From Marinobacter maroccanus (GTDB lineage: Bacteria; Pseudomonadota; Gammaproteobacteria; Pseudomonadales; Oleiphilaceae): a stretch of 64,000 nucleotides of DNA. The notes under the pieces are model-generated. The model was not told the DNA's origin. It saw only the letters and a list, made by a program, of their open reading frames with translations, and ran no database searches. The number at the start of each line of letters is the position of its first letter. Within the stretch, counting starts at the first letter, position 1. The stretch lies in the NCBI RefSeq assembly GCF_002933275.1, contig NZ_PSSX01000009.1:1-64000 (forward strand), given 5' to 3'. A program made the translations under genes and the position numbers. Shown piece after piece: positions 17,218 to 26,061 of the stretch.

Positions 17218-18339
17218 ATGGGCATCTTCAAGCACCTTGTCCTGACAGGCAGCTTATTGCTGGTTGCCGCTCCCGGCATGGCGAACCAGACCTTTTCCTC
17301 CGAAAAAGCGGATTTCCGCCTGGAAACCGTGGCCCAGAATCTCGAACACCCCTGGAGCCTGGCATTTCTGCCGGATGGCTCCATGCTGGTGACGGAGCGG
17401 GAAGGACGGCTGCGAATGATCCGTAACGGTACGCTGTTGAGTACCCCTATCAGCGGGCTACCAGAGCTCGTCGTATCCGGCCAGGGCGGACTGCTGGATG
17501 TGATCCTGCACCCGGACTTCGGGCAGAACCAAATCCTGTTCCTGAGCTACGCCCACCGAAATCGGGACGGTATGACCACCCGGGTGGCGCGCGCCCGCCT
17601 GGGCGATGATCGCCTTACTGACGTTGAGGTCATCTTTGAAGCGCTACCCCGCTCCAACACAAGTCGGCACTTCGCGGGCCGCATGGAATTCGACCGGGAC
17701 GGCAATCTCTACGTCTCGGTCGGCGATCGTGGCGACATGGATCGCGCCCAGGACGACGCTGACGATGCCGGAGGTGTTCACCGAATCACAACCGACGGCA
17801 CCCCCGCGCCGGGCAACCCGTTCCTGGACACCAGCGGCGTCAACGATACCTTTTATACAATCGGCAACCGCAATATTCAGGGCATGACCATCCACCCGGA
17901 AACCGGCGAGATCTGGAGCCACGAACACGGCCCCCGGGGTGGCGACGAAATCAACATCATCCGGGCAGGCACCGATTACGGATGGCCGACAATCACCTAC
18001 GGCATCGACTATTCGGGCCTGCCCATTACTGACAAAACCAAGAAGGAAGGCATGGCCCAGCCACTGCATTACTGGGACCCGTCCATTGCGCCCTCGGGCA
18101 TGGCGTTCTATACCGGAGATCTGTTTCCGGAATGGCAGGGCGACCTGTTCGTGGGCGCACTCAAGATGCGCAAACTGGTTCGCCTGCGTATCCAGGACGG
18201 TGAAGTGACGGAAGAAGAAGATCTGCTGACCGATCTCGACGAACGGATCCGCGATGTGCGCATGGGCCCCGATGGGGCACTCTGGCTGCTCACGGATTCA
18301 CCCCGGGGCAAGGTTTACCGGATGGTGCCGGCTCAGTGA
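17218..18339 (+). CDS. PQQ-dependent aldose sugar dehydrogenase (YliI/Asd type)
   Basis: The 373-residue exported beta-propeller has a signal peptide (1-22, ending GMA). The domain starts LEHPWSLAFLPDGSMLVTER, and later segments include GQGGLLDVILHPDF, NRNIQGMTIHPETGEIW and HEHGPRGGDEINI; these carry the catalytic His and the PQQ contacts. These soluble periplasmic enzymes oxidise aldose sugars with PQQ and calcium. Length and motif order are normal. It overlaps the convergent GFA gene by 7 bases. Confidence 0.9.
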   Translation: MGIFKHLVLTGSLLLVAAPGMANQTFSSEKADFRLETVAQNLEHPWSLAFLPDGSMLVTEREGRLRMIRNGTLLSTPISGLPELVVSGQGGLLDVILHPDFGQNQILFLSYAHRNRDGMTTRVARARLGDDRLTDVEVIFEALPRSNTSRHFAGRMEFDRDGNLYVSVGDRGDMDRAQDDADDAGGVHRITTDGTPAPGNPFLDTSGVNDTFYTIGNRNIQGMTIHPETGEIWSHEHGPRGGDEINIIRAGTDYGWPTITYGIDYSGLPITDKTKKEGMAQPLHYWDPSIAPSGMAFYTGDLFPEWQGDLFVGALKMRKLVRLRIQDGEVTEEEDLLTDLDERIRDVRMGPDGALWLLTDSPRGKVYRMVPAQ

Positions 18340-18746
18340 GGGTCGTTGGTTCTTTCAGTCTTTTCGAACTGTGGCAGTTCGTCTGTGATCTCGAACCAGT
18401 CGGACTTTGACCCGACGAAGACGTGTTGGGCCGGCCCCTTGCCCAGGGGTTCGTTGATGCAACCGACTCTCAGGCGGAGAATCCCGGGAATGGCATCGAC
18501 ACGGCTGTAGAGCTGGCTGCCGCAACGGCTGCAGAAACCCCGGTACTTGCCGGGGCGTGATTCGAACTCGGTAATCCTGTCTTCGCCGGATACGAACCGG
18601 AACCGCACCTTCTGCACCGGCGCGCTGGCCGAGAACGCGCTGCCGTGGGCACGCCGGCACTGGCTGCAATGGCACAGGGCCACCGGGCCGAGCGGGCCAT
18701 CGTATTGGAAACTGATATCGCCACACAGGCAACGACCGGTGTACAT
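18333..18746 (-). CDS. GFA-domain zinc protein
   Basis: The 137-residue protein of the GFA (glutathione-dependent formaldehyde-activating-like) family has zinc-binding cysteines in CLCGDISF, CHCSQCRRAHGSAF and FCSRCGSQLY. Most members have no proven enzyme activity and bind zinc with or without glutathione. I chose ATG at 18746 (GAGG upstream); a GTG nine codons earlier is an alternative. It converges with the PQQ dehydrogenase gene. Confidence 0.88.
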   Translation of the reverse strand: MYTGRCLCGDISFQYDGPLGPVALCHCSQCRRAHGSAFSASAPVQKVRFRFVSGEDRITEFESRPGKYRGFCSRCGSQLYSRVDAIPGILRLRVGCINEPLGKGPAQHVFVGSKSDWFEITDELPQFEKTERTNDPH

Positions 18747-18867
18747 GGTCCGGGCCTCACTGCTTCGGTTCACTGGTTAATTCTCGCGGGATGATACCCG
18801 CGGGCCACTTGAAGAACCAGTCTGCCGGCACCACTTTAGAAACACATGATTCGCTAAGGAGGACATT

Positions 18868-19677
18868 ATGTCATTCAGCGCACTTCCGAAAATCGGCATG
18901 GGAACCTTTCGGCTCAAGGGTAATGACGCCCGAGACGCCGTCAAGAGCGCCCTGTCGCTGGGCTATCGCCATATTGATACCGCCCAGATGTACGGGAATG
19001 AAGCGGAAGTTGGCGATGGCATTACCTCCAGCGGCATTCCGCGCCGGGAAATTTTTCTGACCACCAAAATCTGGTTTGACCAGCTGCACGCCAGCGATCT
19101 GATCAACAGCCTGCACGACAGTCTTGCGCGGCTGAAAACCGACCATGTGGATCTGGCCCTGATTCACTGGCCATCGCCCGGCGATGAAGTGCCCATGAAA
19201 GAATATCTTGGTGCCCTCAGGGATGCCCAGCGCGAAGGGCTGGCCGAGCACATCGGCATTTCCAACTTCACCTGCGCCCAGATGGATGAGGCGAAAGAGA
19301 TCCTGGGCGACACACCCATTTTCACCAACCAGGTAGAGGTGCACCCCTTCCTCGCCAACCGCAAGGTCGTGGAGCATGCGCAGAAGCTCGGCATTACCGT
19401 TACTGGCTATATGCCGCTGGCAGTCGGCAAGGTGATGGAGGACGAAACACTGCAACGCATTGCCGGTGAGAGAAACCTGACGCCGGCCCAGGTGGCTATT
19501 GCCTGGGTGGCATCGAGAGGCGTTGTGCCCATCCCTTCGTCCACACGCCCGGGACACCAGAAGGCCAACCTGGAGGCGCTGGAGGTTGAGTTGAGCGAGG
19601 AGGAAATACGCGCGATTGACGAACTCGACCGTAACGAACGCATCGCTAATCCGGACTTTGCGCCGTCCTGGGACTGA
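18868..19677 (+). CDS. dkgB: 2,5-diketo-D-gluconate reductase B (aldo/keto reductase)
   Basis: The 269-residue aldo/keto reductase closely follows E. coli DkgB. It shares GTFRLK at the start, LGYRHIDTAQMYGNE (catalytic Asp and Tyr), LIHWPSPGDEV (catalytic His), GISNF, and VPIPSSTRP for NADPH binding. DkgB reduces 2,5-diketogluconate and methylglyoxal-type carbonyls in the cytoplasm. AAGGAGG lies 7 bases before the ATG. Its last 32 bases overlap the convergent DUF6064-like gene. Confidence 0.92.
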   Translation: MSFSALPKIGMGTFRLKGNDARDAVKSALSLGYRHIDTAQMYGNEAEVGDGITSSGIPRREIFLTTKIWFDQLHASDLINSLHDSLARLKTDHVDLALIHWPSPGDEVPMKEYLGALRDAQREGLAEHIGISNFTCAQMDEAKEILGDTPIFTNQVEVHPFLANRKVVEHAQKLGITVTGYMPLAVGKVMEDETLQRIAGERNLTPAQVAIAWVASRGVVPIPSSTRPGHQKANLEALEVELSEEEIRAIDELDRNERIANPDFAPSWD

Positions 19678-20323
19678 GCCAGGAGCCTGCACCCACCAGA
19701 AACAGCGTAGCCATAGGGGCGACCAGCAACCACCAAGCTTGCAGCACCCAGAACATGGCCGCGCTGAACAGACTCCACAACACCAGCAGCGGCAGGTAAA
19801 GCCAGCGCCAGGGCCCGGTTATCACTGCAACAATCAGGGCACCGGCCGCTGCGGTGGTTCCGGGCGCGATGCCAAACAGCGCGAGCGCCTGCCACTGGCC
19901 AGACTCCGCTACGGCCAACCAGGGCAAACCACAAACCACGATCAGCCAGAGGGCAACAAATCGGCCAGATGGTAGCGCGGCCTCACGAACGCCACCGGAA
20001 AACATCGCGGCGGCAAGCAGAACCCCTTGCGCCACAAAGGCCCAGCCAAACCAAACCGCCGGCCAATTAATGGGGCCGAAATAGCCCACCAGAAAGCCAT
20101 AGCCACTGACGGCCCAGGCAACCGCCATCAGCCCGACAGCCAGACGCCGTTCGAACCGCTTCTGCCTGAAAAGCAGAACAGGAATGCCAATGGCAGCAAC
20201 CACCGCCAGCACCTGCCAGGGCCAGAGATCCTGGTTGATCCGAACAAACAGCCGCAGAAAAACCTGCGGCCCGAACATCACGAAATCCTGCAGCGAGTAG
20301 CTCAGCCAATCCGCGCCACTCAC
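19646..20323 (-). CDS. DUF6064-like multispanning membrane protein
   Basis: The 225-residue protein has six or more hydrophobic helices and conserved-looking WPWQVLAVV, GPINWPAVWFGWAFVAQG and WLYLPLLVLWSLFSAAMFW segments. I associate it with DUF6064, a membrane family of unknown function (family number from memory). The start is a GTG at 20321-20323 that overlaps the stop of the upstream aldo/keto reductase as GTGA, pointing to translational coupling. A longer upstream reading frame lies over that gene and is rejected. Confidence 0.72.
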   Translation of the reverse strand: MSGADWLSYSLQDFVMFGPQVFLRLFVRINQDLWPWQVLAVVAAIGIPVLLFRQKRFERRLAVGLMAVAWAVSGYGFLVGYFGPINWPAVWFGWAFVAQGVLLAAAMFSGGVREAALPSGRFVALWLIVVCGLPWLAVAESGQWQALALFGIAPGTTAAAGALIVAVITGPWRWLYLPLLVLWSLFSAAMFWVLQAWWLLVAPMATLFLVGAGSWLSPRTAQSPD

Positions 20324-21255
20324 AGAGACCCCACGTAATCCGCCATCCGCTGGCGCTGATCGGCATCCGGAAGCGCCCCATAGAGTGCGCCCATGTTCTC
20401 CTTCATATGCTCGACCTTGCTCGTGGCCGGAATGGCACAGGTCACGGCCGGATGGGAAATGATGAACTTGAGAAAGAACTCTGCCCAGTTGCTGACACCG
20501 GCCTCCCCGGCCCAACCCGGTAGCGGCTCGGACTGGAACCGGCGAAACAGCGAACCACCCTGAAACGGCCGGTTAACGATCACCCCGATGCCCCGCTCCC
20601 GGGCCAGTGGCAGCAACCGATCCTCAACCTCGCGATCCAGCACGTTATAGGTCAGCTGCACGAAATCCAGTGGTTCCCGCTCCATGATCTGCGCAAACTC
20701 CCGGTGCCGTCGACCGTGGGACGTGGTGATGCCGATATACCGAACGTCACCGTTGGCCTTCATCTGCTTGAGGGTTTCAAGATGCCCTTGCCAACCCAGC
20801 AGATTGTGGACCTGCAACAGATCGAACTGATCCAAACCCCAGCGCCTGCCAGAACGCGCAGCCTCCTGCCGGGTTTCCGATTCGTCGCCGGTCCAGATCT
20901 TGGTTGCTGCAAAAATCCGGTCGTGGGCGTCCAGAGAATCCAGCGCCTCACCAATCACGTCCGCAGCGGTGCCGTACATCGGCGAACCGTCCACAACGGT
21001 CCCGCCCAGATCGAAGAAGGTTTTGAGGACTCTGGTACGCTGCGCGACCAGTTGCTCGTCGCCACCAACGTTGAAGGTAATCCAGGTGCCCATGCCGATC
21101 GCAGGGATGCTTTCGTTCGCTCCCGGGATCCGGCGCATGATAGGGGATAAAGAGGGTGTTCCCGACGTGTTTGCAAACAGCGACGGAGATTTCAAAGCGA
21201 GACCGGCAAGACCCGCATTGATAAGAAACTGTCGTCTACTGAACCAGTCAGCCAT
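20320..21255 (-). CDS. Tat-exported aldo/keto reductase
   Basis: The 311-residue protein has a twin-arginine signal (FSRRQFLINAGLAGLAL, residues 5-21) and should be exported folded with its cofactor. The mature part is an AKR barrel: PAIGMGTWITF, GGTVVDGSPMYG (Asp/Tyr), TKIW, LLQVHN and GITTSHGRRH. GGAG precedes the ATG at 21255; an in-frame ATG at 21306 is weaker and would bury the Tat motif. It is coupled by GTGA to the DUF6064-like gene, so the two products may work together in the envelope. Substrate unknown. Confidence 0.87.
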   Translation of the reverse strand: MADWFSRRQFLINAGLAGLALKSPSLFANTSGTPSLSPIMRRIPGANESIPAIGMGTWITFNVGGDEQLVAQRTRVLKTFFDLGGTVVDGSPMYGTAADVIGEALDSLDAHDRIFAATKIWTGDESETRQEAARSGRRWGLDQFDLLQVHNLLGWQGHLETLKQMKANGDVRYIGITTSHGRRHREFAQIMEREPLDFVQLTYNVLDREVEDRLLPLARERGIGVIVNRPFQGGSLFRRFQSEPLPGWAGEAGVSNWAEFFLKFIISHPAVTCAIPATSKVEHMKENMGALYGALPDADQRQRMADYVGSL

Positions 21256-21307
21256 GTCTCCACTCCCACCACGACGAATTTTCATGCGAAAAGCACAAGG
21301 TGCCAAA

Positions 21308-21416
21308 GCGTGGGCGGGTCATCCCTTTGCCAGACCGTGGAGGGCCAGGGATGGCCCGACCGAGCCTACATGGAAGTATTTACGGCGTGTCTGGCAAAGG
21401 GATGACCCGCCCATGC
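21308..21416. repeat. Structured intergenic palindromic element, copy B
   Basis: Arms 21308-21335 and 21389-21416 pair over all 28 positions with one G-T wobble. The 53-base centre has hairpins GGGCC/GGCCC (21342-21346 with 21353-21357, loop AGGGAT) and TAC/GTA (21367-21369 with 21376-21378, loop ATGGAA). It lies between two minus-strand genes, in the same orientation as copies A and C. Confidence 0.85.
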
Positions 21417-21449
21417 GACCACTCGAGAGCTGACAGTCTTCGTCGCAGG

Positions 21450-22220
21450 TCAGTTCCCGTAATGGGCGTCGAGATATTTCAGAATACGGGCAGACTCTAA
21501 CAGCCCTTCCCCGGTATTGGGGTCTTCAAGATAGGGCACCTGAACCCGCTTGTGCACCTGGAAAAACGCATCCCGCTTGCCACCGGGAATCGGCGTATAG
21601 GGCCCCGGCTTGATACGCTGCTTCGCCGGCCCGATTTCAGTCCAGTGCTCCTTGCCCAGATTGTGCAAGGTATAGGGAATTTCCAGTTCACAAAGCCGCT
21701 CACGCACCAGCCGAGAAAACGGGCTGCCCTCGAAACTCCATAGGTGTAACGGCTGCTCCGGACGCTTGCCCAGGGTGACACGCAGCCCCCGCATGGCACT
21801 GGTCACAGAAGCCACCGATCCCAGGACCGGCTGCCAGACCCGGCCACGATAGTAGGACGGCACCGACCGGCCTGCATATTGCCGGAACAGATACTCGATG
21901 ATTTCCTCGGATTCGTACATGACCGTGCCCGTGTTCTGGTCCGCCAGCAACGGGAACTGTTGCCGACCTCCCAGCGACTCCGCCTGGGCCCGGAAAACCG
22001 AACCACCCTTCGGGCAGGGCCGGATGTCCACATCCAGATTCAGGGCCGTCAGGGCTTCACGAACACGGCGGCAGTACGGACAGCCCTCCATGTCGTAGAG
22101 CACAATGGGCTTTTCCGGCTGTGGCACGTTTTTAACCACCAGGCAACCGCGCCAGGCTGTGAGCGACGATGTAGCGACCGAACCCAGCACGTGGACATTA
22201 TGAGACAGCATATTCGACAT
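21450..22220 (-). CDS. Tandem thioredoxin-fold glutathione S-transferase-like protein
   Basis: The 256-residue protein has two GST_N/glutaredoxin-like domains. The first (about 38-115) carries a CPYC redox motif (C47, C50). The second (about 157-256) has SPFS at the same place (166-169), so it has probably lost redox chemistry but kept the fold. Both share the downstream cis-Pro and P(Y/L)-L-D/E-pattern (FPLLADQNTG, VPYLEDPNTG). The ATG at 22220 has AGAAGG upstream. A role in thiol metabolism is inferred from fold only. Confidence 0.82.
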   Translation of the reverse strand: MSNMLSHNVHVLGSVATSSLTAWRGCLVVKNVPQPEKPIVLYDMEGCPYCRRVREALTALNLDVDIRPCPKGGSVFRAQAESLGGRQQFPLLADQNTGTVMYESEEIIEYLFRQYAGRSVPSYYRGRVWQPVLGSVASVTSAMRGLRVTLGKRPEQPLHLWSFEGSPFSRLVRERLCELEIPYTLHNLGKEHWTEIGPAKQRIKPGPYTPIPGGKRDAFFQVHKRVQVPYLEDPNTGEGLLESARILKYLDAHYGN

Positions 22221-22471
22221 AAACAAACCTTCTGTTGGAGACCACGCCATTATCACGCAATCTGACGATTTTCCATTGGCTCCCGGGATCAGGCCCCAAG
22301 ATCATTAAGTTTTGTCCACCTAACCCCATGATTCACAAGGGCACTTACATCGCGTCACAAAAATTCAATACAAACAACGACACTACTGCCAATTTTTAAC
22401 GTCATGTAGAGCTTTTCTGCATAGTACAAACAGCCAGGATGGGCTATTGTTGAGGTATAAGAACTCACTGG

Positions 22472-24058
22472 ATGGTGATCATGGTAATCCCGGGTATGCG
22501 ACGCTCAGGCCCTGTAAGAGCAGAAAAACTGTGTCTTCGAATCAGACGCTCGATGCTGGCATCCCTCGTGGCCTTCACTGTGATGGCGGCTCCTTCCGTC
22601 GCAGTCGCCGAGAACGATGACTCCGGCTTCTCCGGCAATCGCCTCTGGACCAATCAGCTGAAGGATTACGCGCTTCAGTCCCTTCATAATGAAGATGCCA
22701 TGAGCATGGCGGCCATTCCGCTGAATGGCCCCGGCATCAATCAGTACATCAATGCCGATGCACTGATGAGCCCGGGCTCCATCATGAAACTGGTAACCAC
22801 CTTTGCGGCACTGGAGTTACTCGGCCCCAATCACCACTGGGATACCGATTTCCTGACCGACGGCGTTATGGCCGACGACACCCTCAAAGGTAATCTCTAC
22901 GTCCGCTTTGGCGGCGACCCGAAGCTCACCATCGAACGGCTCTGGACAACGCTGAGCGAGCTGCGCAGCATGGGGATTACCAGAATTGAGGGCGACCTGA
23001 TTCTTGATGGCACCTACTTTCAGGTTGACGGTGGTTTTCCTGCGTTTGAAGACAACGGCGACAACCCCCACGCGCCCTTCCTGGTAGAGCCGTCCGCGTA
23101 TCTGACCAACCTCAACCTGATGCACTTTCAGGTGCGGGCCGATGAGCGCGGCACACAGGCCTGGAGTACGCCCTCCCTGGGTGAAGTCGTCATCGATAAC
23201 CGCGTGGTTGCCACCGCCGAAGGCCCTTGCCCGTCACGAAGAAACTTCGAATGGGAACCCATTATTCATGAAGAGCACCGGGTGACCGTTCGGGTAACCG
23301 GCGAACTGCCCCAGGGCTGCCGAACCACCACCTACCTGTCGCTGCTGCCCCATGAACAGTACAGCGCCTCATTGATTCGCTCCTTGCTGGCGGAACTCGG
23401 GGTCGTGGTCTCTGGCGGCGATCTCAATGGGGTTACGCCGGAAGACGCTCGGCTGGTAATGAAAACCACCTCGCCGGATCTGGTAACCATGGTGAGGGAT
23501 ATCAACAAGTGGAGCAGCAACGTCATGGCTCGCCAGCTGTTGCTCACCATTGGCGCCGAGAACCGCCTGGAAGATGAGAACGATGATCGGGTTGCCGGCA
23601 TTCGTGTGATCTATGACTGGCTCGAAGACAAAGGCATCAACACCGCCGGCATGGTGATCGACAACGGCGCGGGCCTCACCCGACATGGCCGCATTACCGC
23701 CCGCCAGGGTGCACAAATTCTGCAGCATGCCTGGAACAGCGCCTATTCCGCAGACCTGATGGCCTCCATGCCCATTATCGCTATGGATGGAACCATGGCA
23801 CGCCGCCTGCGCAATACCGGCATGGATGGTGAGGGCCGCATCAAAACCGGTTATCTGGAAAACGTGAGGTCGATCGCCGGATTCACCCGCGATGCCAATG
23901 ACACCACCTGGGCGGTAGTGGGGATGGTCAATAACGATCCTGCCTGGAACGGCCAGGCCGTGCTGGACCGGATTCTGTATTCGCTGCATTTCCGGCCACC
24001 GACGGGAACCGCCATTTCACATGCCGACTCCGGCACTTCTGAAACCAGTATTCAATAA
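22472..24058 (+). CDS. dacB: PBP4-type D-alanyl-D-alanine carboxypeptidase/endopeptidase
   Basis: The 528-residue penicillin-binding protein has the three active-site motifs SIMK (S103 nucleophile, K106), SSN (348-350) and KTG (458-460). The large insert between SxxK and SxN is typical of class C PBP4. It trims or cleaves peptidoglycan peptides in the periplasm. A signal segment ends VAVA near residue 49 from the first ATG; the exact start among ATGs at 22472, 22481 and 22496 is uncertain. The 250 bases upstream contain no gene. Confidence 0.9.
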   Translation: MVIMVIPGMRRSGPVRAEKLCLRIRRSMLASLVAFTVMAAPSVAVAENDDSGFSGNRLWTNQLKDYALQSLHNEDAMSMAAIPLNGPGINQYINADALMSPGSIMKLVTTFAALELLGPNHHWDTDFLTDGVMADDTLKGNLYVRFGGDPKLTIERLWTTLSELRSMGITRIEGDLILDGTYFQVDGGFPAFEDNGDNPHAPFLVEPSAYLTNLNLMHFQVRADERGTQAWSTPSLGEVVIDNRVVATAEGPCPSRRNFEWEPIIHEEHRVTVRVTGELPQGCRTTTYLSLLPHEQYSASLIRSLLAELGVVVSGGDLNGVTPEDARLVMKTTSPDLVTMVRDINKWSSNVMARQLLLTIGAENRLEDENDDRVAGIRVIYDWLEDKGINTAGMVIDNGAGLTRHGRITARQGAQILQHAWNSAYSADLMASMPIIAMDGTMARRLRNTGMDGEGRIKTGYLENVRSIAGFTRDANDTTWAVVGMVNNDPAWNGQAVLDRILYSLHFRPPTGTAISHADSGTSETSIQ

Positions 24059-24082
24059 AAAGCCCCGGCCGTGGCCGGGGCT
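24057..24082 (-). terminator. Rho-independent terminator for the DUF4397 lipoprotein gene
   Basis: Stem 24061-24070 (agccccggcc) pairs perfectly with 24073-24082. Read on the minus strand it is followed by a run of Ts over 24061-24057, which overlaps the dacB stop codon on the other strand. Confidence 0.85.
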
Positions 24083-24106
24083 CATTCAAAGCGTTAACAA
24101 CACGCT

Positions 24107-25522
24107 TTACTGGGGCTGACCTACGAAGTCATCGAACAAGATAAGCCCCAACGCTTGCAACGCCGGATCTGCATTATCAGGATCCGCATCCCGCGCAACC
24201 ACTGTGTAGACTCCACCTGCATTCAGCTCAACACCTTCGGCGGTAATCGCCGGTGTACCAGTGCCTGCCGGCGCAATGTAAACGTTATAGGTGCCATCCG
24301 CTATCGGCAGGTAATCTGTTACGGCTTTGAAGGGCACGTCTGACAGAGCCGGATCAGCGTTACCAATACCGTCCTGAGTGCCCGGTACCAGATAGATGTC
24401 GACATTGCCGGCGGCAGCGGACGCGTGAACAATTCTCAGAGAGGCTTGGGTCGCGATGCTGCGAACAGTATCCTCTGCGACGAGCGCTTCGATGTTATCC
24501 AACTGCCCAACCGCAAGAACGCTATAGCCTTGACCGTTGACAAGTGGCAGTGTCTCGTCAATGACAACCTGCCCACCACTGAGCATGGTTCCAGCAGCCG
24601 CTACCCGAACTCGGGTATCCCCGGCCGGCAAAGCAGCATAGCCATCAAGGAAGGCGAACGGAGAAACACTGCCGAACGTTATGTCAGACAGTGCCGCCGG
24701 ACCTGTTTCGCCAACAAAAACGTCAACGTCAGGTGCGTTGGAAGATGCATGCACAACGCGCACGCCGGCGTCTTGGCCTGCATCGAAAATTTCGGCAACA
24801 TTACTGCCGTTAAGTACGACTAAGCTGATCGGGCTTGCATCGCTATTGGCGCCAGTATTGTCAACGGCGCCAACCAGAAGATCAGAACCTGCCGGCAAGC
24901 CAATCTGCCCGCTGTCGTAAACAACGGTGTCTGAACCTGCAGGGGTAACCCGAATCTGATAGTCGTCTGAGGCAGGAAGCTCCAGCGGACCTACACTTTC
25001 TTTGAAGGAGAAACTGAAGGTAGCTTCGGCAGGAAGCGGATCGCCGGAAGCGGTCACATATACATCCACTGGACCAGCGGCAGCGGTCTGCGCCTCGGGT
25101 GAAAGATGGACAACCCTCAAGCGCGCGCTGTTGGCATCATCACGGGCGCCATCATCGGTCAGAATCAGAGGTTCGATGGTCTCGTCGCCAACTTTACCAA
25201 CTGCAATGACGTCGTAGCTGGTATCGGAACGAAGCGAAACCCCATCTGCAGAGATCACTGTCACAGTCTCACCGCCCGGGAGCAATCCGTCGACAGCAAT
25301 ATCAGCAACTCCAGCACTCGGCGTCAAAGCAGCGGCCTGCTTATAATCAGCACCGGGGACGACAACATCACCGTTCACCCGTACATTCACCGCAGGTGCA
25401 TCCGAAGATGCATGCAGGACTCGGACACTGGTGGTTGCTGGATCATCATCGTCATCAAGCCAACACCCGGACAGCATGACACTGCTCGCCAAAACCATCG
25501 GTAAAGCGTATTTTGTATTCAT
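24107..25522 (-). CDS. DUF4397-repeat lipoprotein
   Basis: The 471-residue predicted lipoprotein has a lipobox LSGC (C20) followed by a DDDDD stretch. Four tandem DUF4397-like units start near residues 33 (VRVLHASSDAP), 133 (LRVVHLSPEA), 253 (VRVVHASSNAP) and 361 (LRIVHASAAAG). Each unit is a beta-rich domain with Asp/Asn-rich loops. The acidic residue after Cys is at +3, not +2, so outer-membrane sorting is plausible. GGGGAG lies upstream of the ATG at 25522. The family resembles surface or adhesive beta-sandwich proteins; function unknown. Confidence 0.85.
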   Translation of the reverse strand: MNTKYALPMVLASSVMLSGCWLDDDDDPATTSVRVLHASSDAPAVNVRVNGDVVVPGADYKQAAALTPSAGVADIAVDGLLPGGETVTVISADGVSLRSDTSYDVIAVGKVGDETIEPLILTDDGARDDANSARLRVVHLSPEAQTAAAGPVDVYVTASGDPLPAEATFSFSFKESVGPLELPASDDYQIRVTPAGSDTVVYDSGQIGLPAGSDLLVGAVDNTGANSDASPISLVVLNGSNVAEIFDAGQDAGVRVVHASSNAPDVDVFVGETGPAALSDITFGSVSPFAFLDGYAALPAGDTRVRVAAAGTMLSGGQVVIDETLPLVNGQGYSVLAVGQLDNIEALVAEDTVRSIATQASLRIVHASAAAGNVDIYLVPGTQDGIGNADPALSDVPFKAVTDYLPIADGTYNVYIAPAGTGTPAITAEGVELNAGGVYTVVARDADPDNADPALQALGLILFDDFVGQPQ

Positions 25523-25677
25523 TGTTTCAACTCCCCACTTGTAGAGGTTGTTTACCAGGATTTGAGTGGTTCGAACCTGCACAAATTCAGTCCTTGAATC
25601 ATGCGTCAAAGCATTTACGGGGAGTCAGAAAGAACGGATTTGCATCTTTTAACATTTAAGCTTACATGTGTACGCAA

Positions 25678-25917
25678 TCAGTCAAGTCTGCGCATGGTGA
25701 ACTCCGTCATCTTCCCGGCAAGCGGCGCGATGAAGGTCACCAGAGGGAAGGCGACGGCCCAGGCGACCAGGAAAGCCGGTCCCCATCTGTAATGGAACTC
25801 ACTGTCGATGCCCGTATTGATGAAGGTGATCACCCCGGACATCAGCAGGGACATGATTCCGGACATGTAAAAGCCGAAAATCAGCTGGCGTAGACGTGAA
25901 AGTCTCATTTTGCTCAT
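25678..25917 (-). CDS. DUF2798-like small membrane protein
   Basis: The 79-residue protein has two membrane helices (FGFYMSGIMSLLMSGVITF and GPAFLVAWAVAFPLVTFIAP), matching the compact DUF2798 family of unknown function. The ATG at 25917 has AGGAG about 6 bases upstream. The much longer frame that continues upstream is antisense to the DUF6279 gene and is not coding. Confidence 0.82.
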   Translation of the reverse strand: MSKMRLSRLRQLIFGFYMSGIMSLLMSGVITFINTGIDSEFHYRWGPAFLVAWAVAFPLVTFIAPLAGKMTEFTMRRLD

Positions 25918-26061
25918 GACTTCTCCTGAACAATGCTCCAGCGTTACTCGGAGCAGCATCTGAAAGGCGTGATATGTCGTACACTGATATCTATCAAAAC
26001 CAGAATGATAGTGAGCTTGCAATCTTTTTTCGATAGGCCTTTTTATCAAGACAGGTGAGCC

